64,000 nt of DNA from Streptomyces roseifaciens (lineage in GTDB: Bacteria > Actinomycetota > Actinomycetes > Streptomycetales > Streptomycetaceae), in the NCBI RefSeq assembly GCF_001445655.1, contig NZ_LNBE01000004.1:558001-622000 (forward strand), written 5' to 3'. Positions 1-7,637 of this stretch are shown here, piece by piece. Position 1 is the stretch's first letter, and every line of letters begins with the position of its first letter. The notes beneath the pieces are model-generated. The model searched no databases, was not told the DNA's origin, and saw nothing but the letters and a program-made list of their open reading frames with translations. The translations under genes were made by a program, and so were the position numbers.

Positions 1-844
1 ACACCAGCCGCTTGTCGATCTCGGCGACCTTCGCGGGCAGCGCCTCGGCCTCGCCGCGCACGGCCTCGGCTTCGTGCAGGACCCTTTCCGCACGCTGGAG
101 GGTCTCCTGTACGCCGTGCTGCCCGGCGCCCTGGTTGAGCCGGGTGAGCTCGGGGGAGAGGGCGGCGAGGCGCGCGGCGAGGCCGTCGGCCTTCAGGCCG
201 GTCTCCCGGACGGCGTCGAGGGCCTGCGTGGCGGCGAGGAGGCCCTGGCGGGCCCGCTCGACGGCGGGCGCGAGCCGGGCGAGCTGCGTCTCCGCGGCGG
301 CCAGCAGCGGGCCGAGGCCCTGCCCGAAGCGCTCCAGGTCGGCCTTGGCGCGCAGCAGCTCGTCCTTGGCGGCGGTGAGGTCGGCGCGGGCCCGGGCGGC
401 GGCGCCGGAGTCGAGGTCCTCGCGGTCGATGTCGTGGGAGTCGACGGCGGAGATGTAGGCGTGGGAGACCTCGTCGATGCGCTGCCCGAAGGAGGCGAAG
501 TCGGCTTCGGCCTTGCGGGCGGCGGGGGAGGAGTCCACCGCCGTGATCGTCTCGATGGAGATCCGCAGCTCGCGCTGGGCGGTGTCGAGCTCGTAGAAGG
601 CGGCTGCGGCGGCGTCCTTCGCGGCCTGGGCGTCGGCCCGCTGTCCTTCGCCGCGGCCCCAGCCCCAGCGGCGCGTGCCGCCGCCGGCGAAGGCCGCGGG
701 CGCGGCGGTGACGGCGGCCGCGGCGAGCAGGGGGACGGGCAGCAGCGCGAGGGCGAGGGTCTCCCGGGCGGCGGCCGTGAGGGCTCTGACGGCCCGGAAG
801 CGGCGGTGTGCCGGTCGTACGGACTGCGCGAAGGTCGCCGTCAC
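1..844 (-). CDS. Membrane-associated coiled-coil protein (partial, C-terminus outside window)
   Basis: The reading frame is open from a GTG at 844 to the window edge, so at least 281 residues are present and the C-terminus is missing. GGGAGAGGG lies just upstream of the GTG. A hydrophobic stretch rich in Leu, Ala and Val at about residues 28-52 could be a membrane anchor or signal. It is followed by a long Ala/Glu/Leu/Arg-rich region that looks like extended coiled coil. No catalytic motif is visible. I do not recognise a characterised family; conserved Streptomyces proteins of this shape are uncharacterised. It lies 84 bp from the DUF4097 lipoprotein gene and on the same strand, so the two could be co-transcribed. 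Confidence 0.6.
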   Translation of the reverse strand, partial: MTATFAQSVRPAHRRFRAVRALTAAARETLALALLPVPLLAAAAVTAAPAAFAGGGTRRWGWGRGEGQRADAQAAKDAAAAAFYELDTAQRELRISIETITAVDSSPAARKAEADFASFGQRIDEVSHAYISAVDSHDIDREDLDSGAAARARADLTAAKDELLRAKADLERFGQGLGPLLAAAETQLARLAPAVERARQGLLAATQALDAVRETGLKADGLAARLAALSPELTRLNQGAGQHGVQETLQRAERVLHEAEAVRGEAEALPAKVAEIDKRLV

Positions 845-928
845 TTGCCCTCTCCCGATGGATCGCCCCTGGCCCGGATGCCATTCTCCCACCCGGTAAG
901 GACGAACACACAGGACGGATGGTTCGCG

Positions 929-1702
929 CTACTCCGCCGTGCGGATCTTCAGCTCGCCGTTGCCGGTGCGGGCCGAGACGACGTGCTTGCTGTTGTCGTC
1001 GCGGGGCACGTCCACGTGCTCGGCGCCGTTGCGGCTGCGCGCGTCGACCCGGTAGGAGGCGCGGGGCAGGTCGAGGGTGAGGGCGCCGTTGTTGCTCGTG
1101 GCCTCCACCCGGTCCGGGACCCGGCTGAGCGTGAGCCGCACCGCGCCGTTGTCCGAGCCGGCCTTCACCCGGGCCGAGGTGATGCCGGTGGTGCGCACGG
1201 TGCCGTTGGAGCTGAAGAGGTCGAGGGCTCCGCTGCTGTCGACGACCGCCACGGCGCCGTTGTCAGAGGTGATCTTGAGGTCAGTGTCGAAGCCGCGGGT
1301 CTTCACCGAGCCGTTGTCGCTCTTCACGGTCACCTTCACCCCGCGCGGCACCTCGATCTTGTGCCGGGCCTCGCAGTCCGCGCTCAGCCCGCTGCACTGC
1401 TCCTTCAGCTTCAGCACGGAGCCGTCCAGCTCCCAGGAGACCTTGGTGGTCCCGCCCAGGGTCCACCCCGAGAACCAGCGTGTGACCTCGACACCCTTGA
1501 CGTCGGCGGGCACGATCTCCAGGGCCGAGTTGTCGGACTCGACGGTCAGCTCCTTGCCGGCCAGCGCGAACGTCTTGCTCTCGGGCTTCGCCTCGCTCGC
1601 GTCCGCGCTCCCGCAGCCGGCCAGGGCCGCCCCGGCGGCCAGCACGCCGGCCGTGACGAGAGAGAAGCGGGCGGCGGAACGGGCGCGGGAGCGCGGCTTC
1701 AT
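929..1702 (-). CDS. DUF4097-type beta-strand repeat lipoprotein
   Basis: The product is 257 aa. The ATG at 1702 is chosen because GGAG lies 6-7 nt upstream and because it places a lipoprotein signal at the N-terminus: a basic start, a hydrophobic core and the lipobox LAGC. The mature part contains repeated short beta-strand units of the type SDNGAV, SSNGTV, SNNGAL and SRNGAE, which is the hallmark of DUF4097 (putative adhesin) proteins that fold as a right-handed beta-helix or beta-solenoid. The protein is expected on the outer face of the cytoplasmic membrane. Its function is unknown. Longer upstream starts would destroy the signal peptide and are less likely. Confidence 0.82.
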   Translation of the reverse strand: MKPRSRARSAARFSLVTAGVLAAGAALAGCGSADASEAKPESKTFALAGKELTVESDNSALEIVPADVKGVEVTRWFSGWTLGGTTKVSWELDGSVLKLKEQCSGLSADCEARHKIEVPRGVKVTVKSDNGSVKTRGFDTDLKITSDNGAVAVVDSSGALDLFSSNGTVRTTGITSARVKAGSDNGAVRLTLSRVPDRVEATSNNGALTLDLPRASYRVDARSRNGAEHVDVPRDDNSKHVVSARTGNGELKIRTAE

Positions 1703-1904
1703 CGGAACTCCGGGGTCGGGTCGACGGGTGCTGTGTACCCGGCAAGCGTAGAAGTGGATCACGCCCGGGCGCGATGAAGCCTCCTACCGGACGGGGGTGA
1801 AGCCTGCTACCGGACCGGGGGTGGGGATAACCCCCGTACGCGCCCCGCCGCCCTCACATTTGCGGGGACCCGGGCGGTGCCATGTAGGCTGTCACCTCGT
1901 GCCG

Positions 1905-1979
1905 GGGCGCATAGCTCAGCGGTAGAGCGCTGCTCTTACAAAGCAGATGTCGGCGGTTCAAATCCGTCTGTGCCCACCA
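1905..1979 (+). tRNA. tRNA-Val (anticodon UAC)
   Basis: The cloverleaf can be folded by eye. The acceptor GGGCGCA pairs with TGTGCCC (one G-U pair). The D arm is GCTC/GAGC. The anticodon arm is CTGCT-CTTACAA-AGCAG, giving anticodon TAC. The variable loop is ATGTC and the T arm is GGCGG-TTCAAAT-CCGTC, followed by discriminator A and an encoded CCA. Bases 1935-1977, from the anticodon loop to near the 3' end, are the left copy of a 43-bp repeat that recurs at 12608-12650. The tRNA is therefore the integration target of the adjacent mobile element, and the element restores an intact 3' end. Confidence 0.95.
1935..1977 (+). repeat. Left attachment core (43-bp direct repeat, in tRNA-Val)
   Basis: The 43 bases from the anticodon loop (CTTACAAAG...) to the last acceptor bases (...GTGCCCAC) are identical to 12608-12650. 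They mark the site-specific recombination core of the tyrosine integrase encoded at 2035-3180. Confidence 0.93.
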
Positions 1980-1986
1980 GTGCGAA

Positions 1987-2017
1987 GGCCCCCGGCGGAT
2001 CACCGCCGGGGGCCTTT
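1987..2017 (+). terminator. Terminator hairpin after tRNA-Val
   Basis: A perfect 12-bp stem (GGCCCCCGGCGG, loop ATCA, then the complement) is followed by TTT. It lies 8 nt downstream of the tRNA CCA but on the element side of the att core, so the integrated element appears to supply the tRNA's present terminator. Confidence 0.75.
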
Positions 2018-2040
2018 GACATCCACGGATGACATCAACG
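2017..2040 (+). repeat. Left arm-type integrase/excisionase binding repeats
   Basis: Two 11-bp direct repeats, TGACATCCACG (2017-2027) and TGACATCAACG (2030-2040), lie 40 bp inside the left att core. The same pair with the same 13-bp periodicity occurs at 12491-12514 near the right core. They fit the arm-type sites flanking an attP core. That these are Int or Xis contacts is inferred. Confidence 0.65.
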
Positions 2041-3180
2041 TCGGCGACGGCCGAGCATACGGTCCATGTGGGCCACAGCTTCGCGCTTTAGCGCGTCCGG
2101 CACGTGCGTATAGACGTCCATGGTCACGCTGATCTTGCTATGCCCGAGGATCTCCATGGCTACGCGCGGATGAACGTTGCCCGCAGCAAGCAGCGTGGCC
2201 GCTCCGTGTCGCGCGTCGTGCACCCGGATCCTCGGGACGTCAGCCTTGGCACTCAGCCGGTGGAACGATCGAAGGACGTTACTGCCCTCGATCGGCCGAC
2301 CGGTGCGCGTGGTGAACACCAGGTCACTCTCTCGCCACGAGTCCCCTGCCTTCGCGTGCAGGGCTTGCTGGCGCATGCGCTGCCAACGGAGTGGTGCTAC
2401 ACACAGAACCGGTAGCGGCAAGGCACGCTTGCGGCGGTTCTTGGTGTCGTCCTCGTAGTTCTCCCCGCCGACGCGTTGGCGCTGCTTGCGTACCTGAACG
2501 GTCATGCTGTCCAAGTCGATGTCCTGCCAACGTAGTCCGACGAGTTCACCACGCCGCAGGCCGAGGCCGACCGCGAGCATGAAGGCCGCGTACAGGGGGT
2601 CGCGGCGAGCGACGAAGATGAACTTCAGCGTCTCCTCCAACGTCCACACGCTGCTTTCGTAGACATCCACGCTCGGCGCTTCGACGAGCTTCACCACGTT
2701 GCGAGTGATCAGTTCCTCGCGGCAGGCCGTTGAGAGAGCAGAGCGCAGAACACGGTGTGATTCCTTCGCGGTCGCTGCTGTTGTGGCCTTGGCGATCCGA
2801 GCCAGGGCAGCCCGAACGTCCCGCGCGCTCAGCTTTTCCAGGGTCTTTGTTCCGAGATGCGGATTCAGATAGAGACGGGCATGCGTCTCGTACTTCGCGT
2901 ATGTCGTGCGCTTCCGGTGGGGCTTAATGACGTGCTCCAGCCAGTAGGGCAGCCACTCCGAGAGCTTTGCCGACCGAGTAGGGACAGGAATGCCGCTGTG
3001 TACCTTGTTGAGAAGCTCTCGCCTTTTGACGTCGCACTCTGCCCAGGTCTTGCCGTAGGCGAACTTACGCGCCCGGGTCCCATCCGGCTGCAGCACGTAA
3101 ACCGCAGCTTGATACCGGCCGTCTTTGCGCTTGGTGATTGTTCCGGCCCCGTTGGGGTTGCGCTTGCGCTCGGTGGCCAT
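2035..3180 (-). CDS. int: Tyrosine site-specific recombinase (AICE integrase)
   Basis: The 381-aa protein catalyses integration into, and with Xis excision from, the tRNA-Val gene. The N-terminal part (about 15-160) has the AP2-like/SAM-like arm- and core-binding layout. The C-terminal catalytic domain shows LGLRRGEL (first Arg), HDARH (His-x-x-Arg-type box), LGHS and the active-site Tyr in VYTHV near the end. The start ATG overlaps the xis stop as TGATG, indicating translational coupling. The gene ends inside the arm-type repeats next to the att core, which is the usual position for AICE integrases. Confidence 0.95.
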   Translation of the reverse strand: MATERKRNPNGAGTITKRKDGRYQAAVYVLQPDGTRARKFAYGKTWAECDVKRRELLNKVHSGIPVPTRSAKLSEWLPYWLEHVIKPHRKRTTYAKYETHARLYLNPHLGTKTLEKLSARDVRAALARIAKATTAATAKESHRVLRSALSTACREELITRNVVKLVEAPSVDVYESSVWTLEETLKFIFVARRDPLYAAFMLAVGLGLRRGELVGLRWQDIDLDSMTVQVRKQRQRVGGENYEDDTKNRRKRALPLPVLCVAPLRWQRMRQQALHAKAGDSWRESDLVFTTRTGRPIEGSNVLRSFHRLSAKADVPRIRVHDARHGAATLLAAGNVHPRVAMEILGHSKISVTMDVYTHVPDALKREAVAHMDRMLGRRRR

Positions 3181-3368
3181 CAGGCAGCCTCCTCGATCCG
3201 GTCGGCAATGAAGCCGCGTACGGCGCCAGCAGGGATACGCCGCGAACGGTCGATGGTGATGGAGGCCAGGCGTCGGCTACGGATCAGGTCGTAGACCTTG
3301 GAGCGCCCGAGCTTGAGGAGCCTCATGACTTCTGGCACGGTGAGTAGTTCCTCGGTGGCAGTGGTCAT
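3180..3368 (-). CDS. xis: Excisionase (MerR-like helix-turn-helix)
   Basis: This is a 62-aa protein made almost entirely of one winged helix-turn-helix of the excisionase/MerR type. The motif LLTVPEVMRLLKLGRSKVY is followed by a basic recognition region and a short C-terminus. It probably binds near the att core and directs the integrase towards excision. It overlaps rep by ATGA upstream and int by TGATG downstream, so rep-xis-int form one coupled block as in pSAM2. Confidence 0.92.
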   Translation of the reverse strand: MTTATEELLTVPEVMRLLKLGRSKVYDLIRSRRLASITIDRSRRIPAGAVRGFIADRIEEAA

Positions 3369-4765
3369 GGCTGCTCCTCCTTCTCAAAGTGCCGACCTTG
3401 CTGAACCTCGCGGGTGGTTTCACGGTTGATCCGAATGCCTTCGGCGATGCTTGCGGCGAGGGCGGATTCGCCGGGGGTGTGTCCATGGCCAGCGAATTGC
3501 CAATCGGCCAGGACGAGCACGGTTCCAGGCTCGATCTCGGGGAGCCCTAGAGCTTGCCGTTGTTGGGTGGCACGGTAATCAGCCCGAGCCTGCCGGAGCG
3601 CGCCGAGGGTGGTGGAGTACTGGCGGGACTTGGTGGAGAAGTGGCCCCGGAAGCCGAGCATGTGCGCCCAATCCCACAGACGTCGTTCGGGGTAGGCCTT
3701 ATCGAGGTCCCAGCAGGCACGGATGAGCCGACGGGCGTGGGCGGGGACTTGGTGTTGGTCGAGTTCGGCAAGTTCTCCGATGCGGCGGTCTAGGGTACCG
3801 GTCACTTCGGCGGCTTTGGTGGCGTACTTGGCGACGTAGGAAGCGACTGCCTGTTCGGTGATGTCGTGGCCGCTGTTGAAAGCCTGAATAGGGCGGATGT
3901 CGAGTTGTTCGCCCCAACGCAGTTCCCGGCCGATGTGGTAGCCCGCTTCGTCGTTCGGAGGAACCTTCACCGTGGTGTAGGCGTGCGTGGCGGCGGCCCG
4001 GATTGCGTCGGTGAGCAGGTCGAGGGTGGCCCATGTGGGCAGGGTGTCGGGGCAGCGCTTGGGTCCGTCGAGTCGGATGACGGCGTGGAAGTGCACGGCG
4101 CCACGCTTCTGGAATTCGGCGACCTTGCCGAAGGCCACTTGCAGGTAGTCGGGAAGCTCCCGTTGGGTGATACCGACGCGTGAGGCGATCTCGCGACGCA
4201 GACGGCGGGTGAAGCGGGCCCACAGTTCTCCGGCGTGATTGTTGAAGAGGACGGCGGCTGCGTAGTCGTAGGTGTGCGGGTTGAGCGGCGTTCCCAGGGC
4301 GGGATCACCGTCGGGGTGATGGGTTTTGCAGCGGCAGCGGCCGGTCGACGGGCGGTTGTGGACTGGGCCGAAGGAAGGGGCGGTCAGGGTGAGGAAGACG
4401 CGGGGCCGGTTGCGGACGGCGGTGGAGATGTTCTTGTTCTCGTCGCCGACGAGGCCAGCGCGGATGAGGTGGAAGGTGTCACCGGCGTAGAGCCAGGCGC
4501 AGGAGGGGCAGCGGGATGCGCGGCGATTCCCGCAGGCGATGCGCAGACGCCCGCCGGGCTCGGTGTCCGTGCTGTAGCTGTGGAGGATCTCCCCGGTGGC
4601 ACCGTCCCGTGTGACCGCCCAGCCACGCAGATGGATCGGATCAGCGCAGCCTCCGGTACGGCGGATCTGGTCTTGCCACCGGGCGAAGTCGGGGGCCGAA
4701 GCCACCCTGAGTAGATCGCCCAGGATGGTCGGGTCGAGCAGGTCTGGCACGGGCTTGGCGCTCAT
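3365..4765 (-). CDS. repSA: RepSA-type rolling-circle replication initiator
   Basis: This 466-aa protein has the length and composition of the replication initiators of pSAM2-like AICEs. A HUH-like metal motif is visible in GAVHFHAVIRLDG. Cysteine-rich elements occur near the N-terminus (CGNRRASRCPSC and CRCKTHH), consistent with zinc binding. It should nick the element's double-strand origin and start rolling-circle replication after excision. Its start overlaps the stop of the 59-aa gene upstream (ATGA), and its stop overlaps xis. Confidence 0.88.
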   Translation of the reverse strand: MSAKPVPDLLDPTILGDLLRVASAPDFARWQDQIRRTGGCADPIHLRGWAVTRDGATGEILHSYSTDTEPGGRLRIACGNRRASRCPSCAWLYAGDTFHLIRAGLVGDENKNISTAVRNRPRVFLTLTAPSFGPVHNRPSTGRCRCKTHHPDGDPALGTPLNPHTYDYAAAVLFNNHAGELWARFTRRLRREIASRVGITQRELPDYLQVAFGKVAEFQKRGAVHFHAVIRLDGPKRCPDTLPTWATLDLLTDAIRAAATHAYTTVKVPPNDEAGYHIGRELRWGEQLDIRPIQAFNSGHDITEQAVASYVAKYATKAAEVTGTLDRRIGELAELDQHQVPAHARRLIRACWDLDKAYPERRLWDWAHMLGFRGHFSTKSRQYSTTLGALRQARADYRATQQRQALGLPEIEPGTVLVLADWQFAGHGHTPGESALAASIAEGIRINRETTREVQQGRHFEKEEQP

Positions 4766-4941
4766 CGGCCGTTGCCCTTCTCCTCACTGGTGCGGTGGGT
4801 GTCGTACCAGTTCTCCGCACAGACCTTGTGGACGGGCCTACCCCGGTCGGAGCGTAAGGGGGTGGGCTTACCGCAGCACACGCACGGCTTGTCGCCGCTG
4901 GAGTCGAAGTGCTTGGGGTCATGCCAGTCGAGGAGGGTCAC
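4762..4941 (-). CDS. Small zinc-knuckle-like AICE protein (59 aa)
   Basis: Translation from the GTG at 4941 gives 59 aa with a compact cysteine cluster, CVCCGKP, followed by HKVCAENW. Four Cys/His residues are suitably placed to bind zinc. The start overlaps the stop of the 57-aa gene upstream (GTGA), and the stop overlaps repSA (ATGA), so the gene is locked into the coupled operon. It contains one TTA leucine codon. Small Cys-rich proteins upstream of rep are common in AICEs, but their role is unknown. Confidence 0.75.
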   Translation of the reverse strand: MTLLDWHDPKHFDSSGDKPCVCCGKPTPLRSDRGRPVHKVCAENWYDTHRTSEEKGNGR

Positions 4942-5111
4942 CGGGCCACCTCCTGGCGTTCGCGAGGGGTACCGGTGCCGCGGCAGGTGCGGCAGACAAC
5001 GCGGAGCAGGGCGCGGGAGCCGTCACGGTGACGGGTGCCGGTGGTGACCATGGCCGATGCGAAGCCGTCGCAGGCACGGCAGACGCGCGGGCCCAGGGTG
5101 TGCTGAGGCAT
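4938..5111 (-). CDS. Small DnaJ-zinc-finger-like AICE protein (57 aa)
   Basis: The ATG at 5111 has GGGAG upstream at good spacing and gives 57 aa. Two cysteine pairs, CRACDG and CRTCRGTG, resemble half of a DnaJ central zinc finger (CxxCxGxG). The gene is GTGA-coupled to the next one. The same CxxC...CxxCxGTG plan recurs in the 59-aa protein at 7014-7193, so the element carries two related zinc-binding small proteins. Function is unknown; a role in DNA or nucleoprotein handling during transfer is only a guess. Confidence 0.75.
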   Translation of the reverse strand: MPQHTLGPRVCRACDGFASAMVTTGTRHRDGSRALLRVVCRTCRGTGTPRERQEVAR

Positions 5112-5205
5112 GATGAGGTCTCCCTTTCGGGTCCGTTGGATCTGAAATGGGGCCAGGCGCCCGGGGCGGCGAAAGTTTGGCGACCGAGGCCGCCCCGGGG
5201 GCCGT

Positions 5206-5451
5206 TCAGCGGCGTCGGCCGCGACGGGGTTTGGAGTAGGCGGGCGGGATGGCGTCGTACGCGTCCTGACCGTCCTTGAAAGAGGCCCAGTCGGCTTCGG
5301 CAAGACCGTGCTCGCGCTCGACGGTGCGAACGATTTGGTTCATGGCCCGGCGGTCGCCGTGACGCTTGGCGATGGCGTAGTCCCGGCCCAGTTCCGACAG
5401 TGCGGGATCGACCTGCAGAGCTTCCTCTTTCTTGCGATTGAACAGGCCCAT
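5206..5451 (-). CDS. Conserved AICE small protein (81 aa)
   Basis: The 81-aa protein starts MGLFNRKKEE and ends with a basic tail (KPRRGRRR). The middle is charged and probably helical. There is no membrane segment or catalytic motif. An AGGAGC-like site precedes the ATG. It sits in the run of small transfer-region genes between rep and the DUF2637 protein. I do not recognise a named family. Confidence 0.65.
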   Translation of the reverse strand: MGLFNRKKEEALQVDPALSELGRDYAIAKRHGDRRAMNQIVRTVEREHGLAEADWASFKDGQDAYDAIPPAYSKPRRGRRR

Positions 5452-5465
5452 CGCAGGGGCTCCTT

Positions 5466-5786
5466 TCAGCGTTGGGTGTGGGAGGAGTTCAGGAGCGATC
5501 GGGCGACCAGGGCGACGACGACGAGTGAGCCAGCCGTGATGGAGATGGCCAGGAACATGCCGACCAGGACGGCACCGATGACGAGCACGGCGACTGTTCC
5601 CGCACCGATGGCCGCGACCGTGGCGCCCGCCGACAGATGCACACCGCCAGAGACCGGAGCCGTAGGGGTGGGCGAGTGCTGACAGAGCGGTGTCGACGTC
5701 CCGGCATGCCTCTCGACGGGCGCCTCAGGGGCGGGCCTGATGAGCGGGGCGGGAAGCGGGTTGGCCGGTACGTGGGGGCGGAGCAT
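5466..5786 (-). CDS. Small membrane protein of the AICE spread region (106 aa)
   Basis: Residues 1-45 are Pro/Ala-rich. Two hydrophobic segments follow (about residues 52-75 and 77-95), separated only by a short turn, so a hairpin membrane topology is likely. The position among spd-like genes suggests a role in intramycelial spread of the element (Spd function), as known for pSAM2 and pIJ101, but there is no family signature that proves it. Confidence 0.65.
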   Translation of the reverse strand: MLRPHVPANPLPAPLIRPAPEAPVERHAGTSTPLCQHSPTPTAPVSGGVHLSAGATVAAIGAGTVAVLVIGAVLVGMFLAISITAGSLVVVALVARSLLNSSHTQR

Positions 5787-5810
5787 GGTGGTTCTCCCCT
5801 CTGAGGTGGG

Positions 5811-5996
5811 TTACTTGGAGCCGCCGATGACGGTGGCTCCGCCGTTGATGCCGGACTCGATCGGTCCGGCGAGGAAGCTATTGGCGAGCAGGACGCCGCC
5901 GACTAGGAGGACGAGGACGACCCACATAGGCGGGCGGGTGAGCTTGACCCCGAGATAGGCGACGACGGCGACGACGAACCAGAGCGGGACGTTCAC
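5811..5996 (-). CDS. Small membrane protein of the AICE spread region (61 aa)
   Basis: The protein has two short hydrophobic segments (residues about 4-17 and 24-42) and a glycine-rich tail. It resembles SpdD-like small membrane proteins of Streptomyces plasmids in size and position. A GGAGAG ribosome site precedes the ATG at 5996. The exact role is not known. Confidence 0.65.
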   Translation of the reverse strand: MNVPLWFVVAVVAYLGVKLTRPPMWVVLVLLVGGVLLANSFLAGPIESGINGGATVIGGSK

Positions 5997-6017
5997 GGTT
6001 GGTCTCTCCTTCTGCTG

Positions 6018-6209
6018 CTATCGGGGGTCGCAGCGGTGGGTCTGAGCGGCGAGTTCGGCGGCGGCGGGGTTGAGGTAGTCGGCCGACCAGTTGCAGCCCG
6101 GGGCGGTGCAGGCGACGGCGTGAGCGACGCGCCCGAGCCGGTCGGTGTGAGTCGCGATCTCGACCTTTCCAATGCGGTCGCGGTTCCAGAAGCGCTTGTT
6201 GCGCGACAT
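6018..6209 (-). CDS. Mobile element transfer protein-like (63 aa)
   Basis: The 63-aa sequence matches the pattern of short proteins annotated as mobile element transfer proteins in AICEs: a basic start, GKVEIATHTDRLGR, then CTAPGCNWSADY and a C-terminal AAELAAQTHRC. The cysteines and the final His-Arg-Cys could hold a metal. It lies in the spread operon between the membrane proteins and the DUF2637 gene. Confidence 0.78.
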   Translation of the reverse strand: MSRNKRFWNRDRIGKVEIATHTDRLGRVAHAVACTAPGCNWSADYLNPAAAELAAQTHRCDPR

Positions 6210-6224
6210 GGGCTGGATCTCCTC

Positions 6225-6929
6225 TCAGGCGAGTTGGGCGGCGATGGCCTCAGCCATGGCGGCGGGCACTCCGAGGCGAGCGCGCAGGGTGTCGGGGTCG
6301 ATGTCGTTTCCGGTCGTGGCCCTGTGGGCTTCTGCGACCTTGCGAGCGTGGGCGACCAGGGCAGCAGGCGCGGAAACCTGGATCACAGGTGGCTCCGGCA
6401 AGGCCAAGGCATCAGCGGACTCGTCTTGCGGGCGCGCTTCGGACGGTGGCTGCTCGAGCGCCTGCCGGTATTCCGCCGGAGGCGTCGCTTCAGGCTCCGC
6501 CGCAGGCGTGGCAGCCACCAGTGAAACCTCAGCCGGTGCCGGATCAGTAGCTGAGATGGCCGTTGTGGGGATTGGGCTGTGTGCGAGAAGGGTGCCACCG
6601 AGGAAGGCCGCGGCGGGCCAGCCAGCGACCAGCATTCGCAGCCAGGACGGGGGGTGGCCCAGGTCGAGGAAGCCCGCGGTGGCGACGTTCGCGCCGAGGG
6701 ACGCGGTGAGGGCGATGAGGAACCAGACCCAGCCCAGACGCACCCCGTGCCCGGAGCGCAGACGACGCCACGCGGCGACCAGAAGCAGATCAACGGATAC
6801 GGGATAGGCCCAGCCCTTCCACCCGTCTTGCCCGGCAGCTTGAGCGATGTCGTGCAGGTGGGCGAAAGACAGGGCACCGGCGATCACCGCTTGAACCAAC
6901 ACCGGGTCACGGTGGGAGAGGCGTTTCAT
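6225..6929 (-). CDS. DUF2637-domain membrane protein (SpdB-type spread protein)
   Basis: The ATG at 6929 is preferred because AAGGAG lies 9 nt upstream, giving 234 aa; an ATG further upstream at 6962 lacks such a site. Residues 1-120 hold about four hydrophobic segments with the DUF2637 features FAHLHDIAQAAGQ and WAYPVSVDLLLVAAW. The C-terminal half is Pro/Ala-rich and predicted cytoplasmic, ending in a small folded segment. Proteins of this type are the SpdB-like membrane components of AICEs and plasmids, thought to help plasmid DNA pass through septal membranes. Confidence 0.85.
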   Translation of the reverse strand: MKRLSHRDPVLVQAVIAGALSFAHLHDIAQAAGQDGWKGWAYPVSVDLLLVAAWRRLRSGHGVRLGWVWFLIALTASLGANVATAGFLDLGHPPSWLRMLVAGWPAAAFLGGTLLAHSPIPTTAISATDPAPAEVSLVAATPAAEPEATPPAEYRQALEQPPSEARPQDESADALALPEPPVIQVSAPAALVAHARKVAEAHRATTGNDIDPDTLRARLGVPAAMAEAIAAQLA

Positions 6930-7013
6930 CGCGCGGTTCTCCTTCCGGAGCATCTCGGTCAAGGAGGGGCCGGGCGGGCTCTTGGGGAGCGGCGACGCCC
7001 GGCCCCGAATGGA

Positions 7014-7193
7014 TCAGGTGGCGGGAGGCTCTTCGCCTGTGCCTAAGCAGGTCAGGCACAGGGCCTCTTGGCGGTCCGGGCTGTCGCTCTTCTTGCGGCC
7101 GCCGACCTTGAAGGACATGGAGACCTGTCCTTGCTGACAGTCCGGGCACTTCTTCGTTCGGGGCTTGCGCTGAGTGGTCCTCTTGGTGGCCAT
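7014..7193 (-). CDS. Small zinc-finger-like AICE protein (59 aa)
   Basis: Translation from the ATG at 7193 gives MATKRTTQRKPRTKKCPDC..., a basic N-terminus, a CPDC pair and a C-terminal CLTCLGTG pair: a split zinc knuckle like that of the 57-aa protein at 4938-5111. There is a TTA codon in the second cysteine motif. The gene is 5 bp from the stop of its upstream neighbour, fitting the compact operon. Function is unknown. Confidence 0.7.
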   Translation of the reverse strand: MATKRTTQRKPRTKKCPDCQQGQVSMSFKVGGRKKSDSPDRQEALCLTCLGTGEEPPAT

Positions 7194-7198
7194 GGCGC

Positions 7199-7393
7199 TT
7201 ACCGGATCTGCGTGCAGTTGCTGCGAACCAGGCGGCCCTCACGCAGCTTCGGGTCCTTGATGACCATGTCCATCACCATGGCTCGCGACATCGACTGTTC
7301 GGTCTCGCAGTCGTTCGATGTGATCTCGCCTTGGCTGACGAAGATCTCGTTGTTGAGCTCGATGGCGACGTCGTACTTCCAGCGGAGCATCAT
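7199..7393 (-). CDS. Hypothetical AICE protein (64 aa)
   Basis: Of two adjacent ATG codons, the first (7393) has AAGGAG about 6 nt upstream, giving 64 aa. The protein is acidic to neutral with no membrane segment, begins MMLRWKYDVAIELNNEIFV and ends with NCTQIR. I do not recognise the family. It lies in the transfer operon between the paralogous pair at 7425-7825 and the 59-aa zinc-type protein. Confidence 0.65.
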   Translation of the reverse strand: MMLRWKYDVAIELNNEIFVSQGEITSNDCETEQSMSRAMVMDMVIKDPKLREGRLVRSNCTQIR

Positions 7394-7424
7394 GGGCTGT
7401 CTCCTTCGTTGTGTGAGTGACCGG

Positions 7425-7637
7425 TTAGTGCGTGGTTCGGGGGTAGCTGTGACCCTCGGGCGGATAGTCGCCATCCCACTTGGCGTCGTGCTCAGCCCTG
7501 AGCGACGAGTAGAGGACGGCGACGAACTCTGGGTCGTGCCCCGGATCGGTGAGGTACTCATCGATGCTGTGAGCCATCAGGTGCGTCACGTGGGCGTCGG
7601 CGTGCTGGGGGTCGTCGCTGCAGGCCATGGAGCTCAC
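7425..7637 (-). CDS. AICE small protein with GDYPPxGHxYPR tail (paralogue 2)
   Basis: This is a 70-aa acidic protein. The GTG at 7637 is chosen because it overlaps the stop of the upstream paralogue (GTGA). The C-terminus reads GDYPPEGHSYPR, almost identical to GDYPPAGHDYPR in the upstream gene, and both have similar acidic mid-sections (DPEFVAVLYSSL versus DTEFASTVLGSM). The two genes are therefore a tandem duplication. Function is unknown. Confidence 0.7.
   Translation of the reverse strand: MSSMACSDDPQHADAHVTHLMAHSIDEYLTDPGHDPEFVAVLYSSLRAEHDAKWDGDYPPEGHSYPRTTH

Noticed and set aside
74..1777. Long plus-strand reading frame across the first two genes
   Set aside because: It runs antisense to a coiled-coil gene and to a clear DUF4097 lipoprotein; its sequence is low-complexity Gly/Arg/Ala as expected for a GC-rich shadow frame.
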